A DNA stretch of 64,000 nt from Valencia hispanica (Eukaryota > Chordata > Actinopteri > Cyprinodontiformes > Valenciidae). The notes beneath the pieces are model-generated. The model had not been told where the DNA came from. It saw only the letters and a list, made by a program, of their open reading frames with translations, and ran no database searches. Positions 56,265-64,000 of this stretch are shown here, piece after piece; the first letter of the stretch is position 1, and the number at the start of each line of letters is the position of its first letter. Where the stretch lies: contig OY747702.1 in NCBI GenBank assembly GCA_963556495.2, forward strand, positions 38,664,180-38,728,179, given 5' to 3'. Made by a program: the position numbers and the translations under genes.

Positions 56265-57733
56265 CACCCACATACCTTCCATTGTAATCATTTTAAGTAT
56301 ACCATCTTTTTGTTCATGAGCACATCCAGCGTATCCAACATGGCTTTCAATGCTTTTCAATTTTTTTTATTTTTAAATAATCTCTGTGCACAAGTGCTTT
56401 AAAAACGTAAAGAACTGCAAAAGGAAAGAAATAACTAATGCAAAGGGTTGTATTGCAAAACTGAGGCCTTCAGTCATCATAACTTTTCAGTATCTGGTGT
56501 GAGCCTGCTGTGATGTCCCTTTATCAGCCAGGTGGAGGTGTATGTTTGTGCCCTGCACCAAAGAATTTGATTAATTGAACATTGGTTTCAGGGAAAAAAA
56601 TCACTGCATGCAAGTTCAATAAAGAACTTGTTTCAGCGAAATTTGTGGGCACGATCGCTGCGCTCTTCCTTCAAAAAGATGAGGATATCATCTCCATCTC
56701 ATAGTTTAAATACCATGGACAGCACCTTCCCACCTGACAGCCTGACAAAGAACAGCTGTCTGGTTGGCGCTCATTACCGCAAAAAATCCTTTGACAGGTC
56801 GTGTTTTAAAGTAGATGACTGTGCCGATGACATCGATCAATACATCATTTAGCTCTTGACTCAGCTGTTTAGACCCCACATTTTTGGGGAGACGTGCTTG
56901 ATGCAGCCCTCTGCACCCTGTCTGTGCAGAGCCGTTCAAAGTCCCTACATGTGAAAGGACATGTCATTAATGCTTCAACCAATGGAATTAGCCCACCATT
57001 TCCCATATTCGAGTGTCCAGTGTGGCAGCGGAGCACGGATTCAGCCTCCAGAACAACATCTAAACCCCCATGAGAAGTCATCTGTCCAAGGCAAAAATCC
57101 AAAACCTCATGACAATAACCTCTGCAAAAATCTGAGACATTTGATGAACCAGAAGTGCACTTTTCAGTGTCATGCAGACCTCCCGGTGCAATCATTTAGT
57201 TTAAGTTTTTATATGTAGTGCCCAGTTCAGCTTGTTCGTACTGAATATTATTTAAAATGAATGTATACTATCAATACATACTACTGAATGTTATAATAAA
57301 AAAAAAATACTTAAAAAATATAACATGGATTTTTTTCTGGTATTTCTGGGAAATGGAATAACTGTTAGTGTGCTGTCAGTTATTGTTGGAATTAAGTCCA
57401 TAGTACAGTATTATATCCTGTATAATTGTGTGAGGCTTTTTACTCTTTGCCACTCAGTTTAAAACCTTTTCTGAGCACTGTTGAACATTTGCAGGTGTTT
57501 TGTGTAACAAAACCAAAGGCAAGATGTGCTTTGTTATAATTTCTACTCTTTGACTTGGAAGGAAGTTCATTTAGAAGCATGTTTGGTGGAGTTTTATGTT
57601 GTGCTTTGCGTTTAGGTGGGAGCCTCGTCAAAAACCTGTCTATAATGTTAGCAGTGTCCAAGCATTTATTTCATCCTTTTGTACCAGGCCCACCCTGCAA
57701 TGTCTCTGCGGCCCCCTACTTTGGGAACCACTG
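56265..57733 (+). mobile_element. hAT-type element copy 2, left end missing
   Basis: Collinear with hAT copy 1 from ACCTTCCATTGTAATCA (56272) to the right end TTTGGGAACCACTG (57733). The first 85 bp or so, including the left terminal repeat, are replaced by another repeat, so no target duplication can be read. It carries no Tc1: the sequence GAATATTATTTAAAATGA at 57243-57260 is the unoccupied site. It preserves about 115 bp of the dimerisation domain that copy 1 lost. Confidence 0.78.
56640..57200 (+). pseudogene. hAT transposase remnant, copy 2
   Basis: The C-terminal dimerisation domain is readable at about 57015-57110: RVSSVAAEHGFSLQNNI, a stop, then TPMRSHLSKAKIQNLMTI. The upstream part 56640-56990 has many stops; only short traces can be followed. 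The known hAT C-terminal pattern (SAERGFS.QN..K...R..L) fits. Catalytic Asp/Glu residues were not located. Confidence 0.65.
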
Positions 57734-60699
57734 CCGCAAGGTGACATGGACAAAAAATAAGAAAAGTTGGTTTCTCGTGCACACTTAGTATCTCATGCAC
57801 TCCAGTTTTCCAAGAATTTCTCCTTGTATGGGTTTATTCATTTCTCTCACATATGTTGTAAATACAAAACAACGGCAGTAAAAGTAAATATACCATTTGC
57901 TGTAGTGAAGCTGGAGTTTCTCTGCACAGAACGGCCAGGGTTGCCAAGGAAATGCGTTTCTTTAAATGCACATTCTTCTTCTTGGTGAGTATCTCCTCAC
58001 TTCAGGGATTTTCTTCATCTTTGTAGTTCCAAATTCAAGACTATGAACTATCAACTGTCGCCAACACACATAGCCTAAAGTGTGAGCAGTCTGGTCTCAT
58101 CCGTGCATCAGGTTGTTGATCGTGAAAAAAATACTATAAACATAGGCAGCTACAAAGTGAATTTTGATGATTCTTCTTAGCCAACAGTCTTCTGGCTTTC
58201 AGTGCCATTTTAAAAGCTAGACAAAACAGTCTGGCTTTTAACTTTTATTGATTATTGAATAAAGATACTATATAGCCTACACTGCTGTTGACGTTAACGC
58301 CCTCACACGGGGCACCAATTATGTTGTGCCACAGATAGGTAGGTTTTGAATAATTATGAGTAATTGTTTAGGGAAATTATTAATAAGATTAATAATTTTA
58401 TGTAAAAATGTATGTCAAAATTACCAAGTTTGGGGGCACCACCTGGATTCCAGGAATTAATTAAACTAACACCCAAAAGTAAACAGTAAAAATGATAAAT
58501 GTGCAAAGAAGTAGAAACAATTACCAAGAAATTGATAATAATGTCACAGTTCAGAATGAATATGTTTGCTTGAAGACCAAGCCTTGTATTGAAGAGTTTT
58601 GGGAGTGAAGCTAAATTAGTTTTAAACTAATTGTGGTTAGTTTAAGAGTAATCAGCATCTTCTGGTTTGTTTTCAAACCACCAATTCACAATGCAAAGCA
58701 GAAGTGAAGGAAAACATTCTTTGGCAGAAGTAATGTTTCATTAAACCATTTGCTGAATTAGAAATCAATACTTCATGGAGAATTGATTCTGTTGTATGGA
58801 TTGGTCACCGCAGTGATTGATCTTATTTAGTATTTTGACTTACCAAGAAGGCGGTTTCAAAAATGACTTAAAATATTAGTTTTGGTGTTTAAACTATCTG
58901 TTTTAAAGCTGATCTCTATTTTGAATACCATCAATGGCAGTCTTTATTTTTCATGAAGCCGAGCAGTCAAAGGTGGACCCACGTGGTTCACTCGAGCATT
59001 TAGCCTACAGCTAACTCACCTGGAGCTGCTTAAAGCTGCTCTGGTTCATTTATTAAACACCAAACAAAGGAAAACTGTCGGACTGAGTAACTCAGGTTGC
59101 AGGATAAAAAACGACTTTCCATCAGAAACCTCCAAACTGATTTTTTTTTTCTAACTGTGCTGTCGTTAACTTTAACATCGAACATGCTAATTGAGACCTA
59201 CAGAGCCTAAGATGGAACCCTTGGGTTTTGTGTGGGCACTGGACATTCAGAGATGTGGGGAAATTGGCAGCTGCCTTCAAGTAGTTGGAAAAGGATCTTA
59301 TAAGCCTTTCCAAATTTATGCGCAGTAACAGTTGCTGTTATAAAGTCATTGCTGATGTCATTGCCTCTTGATATTGTGTTAACACACACCTGTATGCTTC
59401 AGAGCAGTAAATTGCCAAAGCTCCTGTATTATGAGACAATAAGTTGGTTTGATCATTAGGACTTTACTGCAGCTTAGTGTCATAAATTATATGGAATCAG
59501 CAATGGTGGACTTAAATATTTGGATTGGACTGAGTCGAAACCTTTCACATATCAGCCTCTATATCCTGAATTTTGATGAAATTTTTACCTCTAAAATGGA
59601 AGATCTCAACAGCAATGAAATGTGGCTTATTCCTCTATATTCAACTGTGATTTTCCCAATTTTTTCCAACTTTTTTTTGTTATTTTTTAAGCAGCCAGGC
59701 AAGTGCAAAAATGTTACCCTGTGGGTGATTTGCTCTGTGTGTGTGTTATAAAAGCACCAATCAGTGTTTGTTATGGAAAAAAAAAACGTTGAAAAGGCTC
59801 CCAATGAGTCCCATTACAAAAGGAACAGCTAACTTTTAGCAGCAGCAATCAGCCTCATTCTCTTTCGATGTGGCTCAAACGAAGGCGACGTCAGAGGCAG
59901 CAGCAGGGAGCTGATTGAATTTAATAGAGGATTGTGTGTTGTGTTCCGACAAGTTGTAATTTTAATGAACCATGGGGAAAGGAGCTGTTACAATGGCACA
60001 TTAACTGGGTTTTAAAATAATCTAATCTAATCGTAAATATTAGCACTTCATGGTCTGGAATGTGTGGTTTCCAAGTCTACTTGAAAAGAATAATCACAGA
60101 CAAACGCAACTCTCCTGCTGAGTGTAGAGTAAGATGGAAATTTCCTTTGTGTGGGGAACACACTCCAACACTTGTTAGCAACAAGAACGCATAAAGGGAG
60201 GTTAAATAAATTAATCTGTTTGTTTTTCGTTTCCTTTTTTCTGTTTAAACATTTGAATGTGGCTGATGTAGTTTGTACTCATGCATAAAGAAAATTGGAG
60301 TACCCAGATGGAAAGGTGGAATCGGAATCAGCTTGTTTTGAAAGATCATGGGACCTTATTTCGACGTTCACAGCGTCAGAATAAACTGATTAAAAAGGCT
60401 TGTCACCTTTCATCACATATCTTTCAAAAAATCTGAAAAGTATGGTGTGCCTTTTAATAAAAACCTTTTACTCTTATACCCCTGAATAAAACCAAGTGCA
60501 ACTAATTGCTTATTATATGTTTTAGCATTCACCTTTGTGTTGTTAATCTCAGTAAAAATACAGCTGTTCTGTGAAGGCCTCAGCAGTTTGTTAGGGAACA
60601 TTAGTGAACAAACAGCATCATGAAGATTGAGCAACACAGCAGACAGGTCAGGTAGTGTATTGTGGTGACATTTAAATCAGGGTTATGTTATAAAACCTT
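57734..60699. other. Unique non-coding sequence
   Basis: No gene. Around 58310-58440 the motif GGGGCACCAA and a later GGGGGCACCACC appear in an otherwise AT-rich setting; I could not link them to an LTR. The frames 59122-59313, 59449-59751 and 60413-60637 show no domain. Confidence 0.5.
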
Positions 60700-61330
60700 A
60701 TCCCAATGTTTAAACATCTCAAAGAGCTCAGTTCAATCCATTATCTGAAAATGGGAAAATAATATCACAGCTGCAAACCTATCAAGACCTGGCCAGTCAC
60801 CTGGGGTAACAGAGACAACCAGGAGACTTGTGGTAATTCTGGAGAAGCTGAGATCCACTCCACAAATCTGACCTCTACCAAAGATCAGGAAAATAAATAA
60901 AAAATAAATTTAAAAAGCATTTAAAAAATGTTATTTGTCACAAGCTATTTGGATGAAACATCAAACATGTAAGAGGTTTTCTAGTCAGATGAGGCCCAAC
61001 CTGGACTTTTTGGCTCTCATGCTAAAATTTGTGTGGCAGATATATGTCACTACACCTCATTCTGAGCACAGCATTCCCAAGGTGGTAGCATGGTAGTGGT
61101 AGCATCAGACTTCTCTTCAGCAGGGACAGGGGTGCTGATCAGAGTTGAGGGAGATGATGGTGAAGCAAAATACCAGAAAATACAGGAAGAAAACCTGTTA
61201 GAGGTTGCAAAAGACTTGAGACTTGGGCAGAAGTTCAGCTTCCAGTTGGACAACAGCCTTAAAGATACAGACAGAGCCACAAGGGAATGGTTTAGTTCAA
61301 TGCATATTCACTTACTTTAGTAGGAGAACA
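60700..61330 (+). pseudogene. Tc1-type transposase, middle part, family 4
   Basis: The trace begins with CAATCCATTATCTGAAAATG (the end of the DNA-binding region). The catalytic core follows: SDEAQPGLFGSHAKICV (first Asp, in the SDE box near 60987), a SFSSAG-like run (here SDFSSAGTGVLIRVEG), ENLLEVAKDLRLGQKFSF, and FQLDNSLKDTDRATREWF (second Asp, GAC at 61249-61251). It ends before the Glu. Frames 61090-61320 and stops near 61050 show that it is broken. No terminal repeat was found on either side. Confidence 0.8.
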
Positions 61331-61899
61331 GTTTTACATTGGCACCACATAAGTCAGTTGATAAAAACATTTTGTCCACACAACAAATATAGACAAAATT
61401 GGATTGTTATCTCTCACTGTGCACTATGGAAGTAAGAAATAAGCCTTGCCTGAATTATTTCAAATTTCTACTTTGGGAAATTTCCCAATGTTCCCAAAAC
61501 TTCTAGGCACTGGACAAAAAATTCATCAGAAAATATAAAGACCACACAAATGGAGAAAAGTCTCCCAGCAACATCATTTGCCTGTCGAGTAAGCACCATA
61601 AATATCCCCACTAGTATTGTCTCATCATTATCTCATCCCCCCTCGGAGGAAGTCGAGAAAGGGCCATCACCGTTAGGACAGAAATACCACAGTACTGGAA
61701 ATAGGCTGAAAAAAGTGACAGCTGGGAAGGGCTCACACTTGATTTCTTTTTTCTGCCTGTAGATATCCTAGCATAAAACCATGTATTATTAAAACGATCA
61801 ACCTCCAGAGTTTAATCTAATTTTTGATCTGAGCTGAGTGGAGTGTGTGTCACAATGTAAATATTCCAGAAATTCTAAAAGCTTTGGTCTTTTTCTCTT
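61331..61899. other. Unique non-coding sequence
   Basis: No gene or clear repeat. Confidence 0.5.
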
Positions 61900-62078
61900 G
61901 TCGTTGTTCCCTTCTTTCCATGCTCCAAAATCTCAGATTTATTGATATTCATGGCTTTTGTTTGCATTCTTACTGTATCTCCTCTGCTCTGCTCATCCCG
62001 GGATTCCTTGTTGCTGTTGTCCCGACAACATGCCAATTTTCCCTCAGGGATCAATAAAGTTCCTTCTGATCTATATCA
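61900..62078 (+). repeat. LINE 3' end fragment
   Basis: The block ends TTTTCCCTCAGGGATCAATA followed by AAGTTCCTTCTGATCTATAT. The CCCTC.GGGATCAATAAAGT end is the 3' terminus style of Rex1-like and related fish LINEs. No coding part is attached. Confidence 0.55.
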
Positions 62079-64000
62079 ATAGATGTTTGCCATCATTGTC
62101 TAATTAATTTGGCTCGTTAACAGCAGATAGCCACAGCAGATTACAGATATCATCATCGTCCTTCTCCTCAGGGAGAGGTTGCAATGCCTACTTTGATCTC
62201 CAATTTTTGACCTCTGGCCACCAGGTTGTTCTTGCTTAACAACAAGTTACGAACAGTTCATTTGAAGCACCTTAATGCATTTTGATCACTGGCTGTTCAC
62301 CACTTTGAAACACCAACCCAGCAAAAAGTTCATTTCAGTTAAGGCTATGTATGTTAGCCCTATAAAAAACAGGTTTTTTTTAACCACTCTGTGTCTTGTA
62401 ATCTTCCTTTTTGGATGGTTCCCATTTTCTTTGTTTTTTTCCCCCACAATCCACAAAATTCAAACGTCCATTTAGCCGAGACCTGGGTCACATCTGGCCA
62501 TTTAGATGTACTTGACTGGCATTTATAAGACTTGTAAATTAAACATGGATAAAGTGTAAATTTTATGCAAATTCACTGCTTTTGATTTAAAAACCCAGCT
62601 TTTATTTTGAGAGCAACATCTCTCATTTCCTATCTTCCTATACACCCTCCTACACTCTTCCAGCAGTGCGCCATAGTAAGGAAGAACTTAGGACTGATAA
62701 ACAGAGAGAAATAAATGGGCCTTTGCCCAGGGTTGAACTAGAAAGAGGGGCAGCACAAGCACCACATGAAAATTTTCATTTTATTTCAGTTGTGCCCTGA
62801 ATAACATTTTCAATGCTTTATTGTAAGTGCAGTTATTGGGAAGTTGCATTCACGTGTGCGGACTAGAAGCGCCCTGCTTGCTGCTGAGAATAAGGAGATA
62901 AGACTGCGTTTGCTGTGAATCATACAGAGCCTACGAGGGTTAAGGCTTTTATCCTTTCTTTATTCTTTATTCAATTTATACTTTGTTTTGTACGTAGTTT
63001 CTGTTTGTCTATGTTGCTCAATTTGTGATGTGATCATAATGTTTCACCTTCCAACAGAACAACAACCTTAAAGGGACAGACAAACATCCTTCGCTGAACC
63101 TAGAAAAGTAATCATCACTCTGATCAAAGGAATAAAGGTTACACAAAATGTAAGATAAATTATTAAATTTCCTTAAATTACATACAATGGTAAAATATAA
63201 CATTTAATTTGCACAATTTTATTTATTTATTCCCTTTAAATTTAGCATATTCTCAACTCAATGAAGGCTGTTTTCTGTTTTAGCATGTCCATTTACAGGT
63301 CCAGCTTCATGATGATTTTTTTTCTCACTGCGAGTAACAGCCGTGGGAAAAAGAAAACAATGCCTCCATCAATTCTAGGGTTTTAAAATGTAAATTAACA
63401 GGAATTTCGAAGGTTGTATTTTTTTTTTTATCTAACGTAATGGTACAAAAAACACACACCATGGTTTCCAAACTTTATCCCAATATTCCTAGATATGTGC
63501 AAAATGTGCAAAACCCTAAAATTGATGTTCTTTCAATTAACTAAATAATGAAGGTATTGATTGTTTTTATTGGAGAGTTACATTCCTATGCCTTATAAAA
63601 AATCTACGTTTTTTTATTTCCAGAATGACATAGCACTGATGAAAAAGTTATGCTGTCATAAATTATTGAAATATTTGGAGCTCTATTGTGCACTAAAATG
63701 GGTCAGGAATGTTGGAATGGTTTGAGACATTGGTTGGACCTGCTGGCGTCCGGTGGGAAACTTTTAATAATCATTCCGTCAAAGGACTCATTTGTGAGCT
63801 GAAATTACAAATCATTTCTTAAACTTCTCATTTAGGGTTTCCTGTTTTGGTGCCTTACTTTTGTATATTGTACTATTAAACCATTCCATTCATTGTTGAG
63901 AATTAATAATTCAATAATTTTGTTCAATAATTAATATCCTTATCAGCTGCTTTCCATTTGTCCGTACTTCCCCTGATACCTTCACTTTGGAACTCTTGGA
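62079..64000. other. Unique AT-rich sequence
   Basis: No gene or recognised repeat. The frames 62275-62475 and 63018-63203 have no domain. Confidence 0.5.

Noticed and set aside
58310..58440. GGGGCACCAA and GGGGGCACCACC motifs, considered as an LTR end plus primer binding site
   Set aside because: No TG...CA ends, paired LTR, or gag/pol text was found nearby.
1..64000. CRISPR arrays, tRNA and rRNA genes
   Set aside because: No regularly spaced repeats, cloverleaf box A/B pairs or rRNA text were seen; the genome is a vertebrate, so CRISPR is not expected.

Overview
This window is a repeat-rich, AT-rich, gene-poor stretch of a ray-finned (teleost) fish genome. The evidence is the repeat content: L2-type and Rex1/CR1-type LINEs with pentanucleotide tails, several Tc1 families, hAT elements with 8-bp target duplications, GGTAACACTTTA-type elements, a solo LTR, and long TA and TG microsatellites. 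I found no host protein-coding exon, rRNA, tRNA or CRISPR array that I could defend. Nearly all long open frames are pieces of decayed transposon genes, or antisense or off-frame shadows of them. The window could be intergenic or part of a very large intron. Element families are named from remembered hallmarks (motifs, tails, terminal repeats), not from a database search.

Layout. 1-1.9 kb: unique sequence and an interspersed repeat. 1.9-9.9 kb: a nearly full-length L2-type LINE on the minus strand (ORF1 with an SGNH-esterase domain, endonuclease, reverse transcriptase, 3' UTR, TTGAA tail), broken by a Rex1-type LINE (3.9-7.0 kb) and a solo LTR with a perfect 5-bp duplication (7.09-7.75 kb). 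10-13.6 kb: mostly unique. 13.6-16.7 kb: a hAT element with an 8-bp duplication and a Tc1 element (14.56-16.14 kb) inside it; a second hAT copy at 56.3-57.7 kb keeps the empty insertion site. 20.5-24.6 kb: an inverted-repeat structure with about 400-bp arms, carrying an L2-like LINE fragment in one arm and an IS630/Tc1-like element in its body. 25.3-27.1 kb: a probable DNA transposon with a MITE nested inside. 29.9-36.5 kb: a second L2-type LINE on the plus strand, split inside its endonuclease GDFN box by a second Rex1-type copy. 39.5-40.1 kb: a hAT MITE with a perfect 8-bp duplication. 41-46 kb: three fragments of another LINE family in mixed orientations, plus a Tc1 5' fragment. 47.2-49.85 kb: a small RT fragment followed by a third, 5'-truncated Rex1-type copy. 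50-64 kb: unique sequence with Tc1-type fragments, hAT copy 2 and LINE tails.

How it works together: there is no gene system here. The window is a layered record of insertions (L2 hosts, then Rex1 and LTR; hAT, then Tc1; fold-back element, then LINE and IS630-like). Every coding remnant is broken by stops, frameshifts, deletions or catalytic substitutions. I saw no sign of a new functional system. The parts most worth checking are the nested structures, the fold-back element, a small ORF between two CRE octamers near 44.8 kb, and several unique blocks that could be conserved non-coding sequence.
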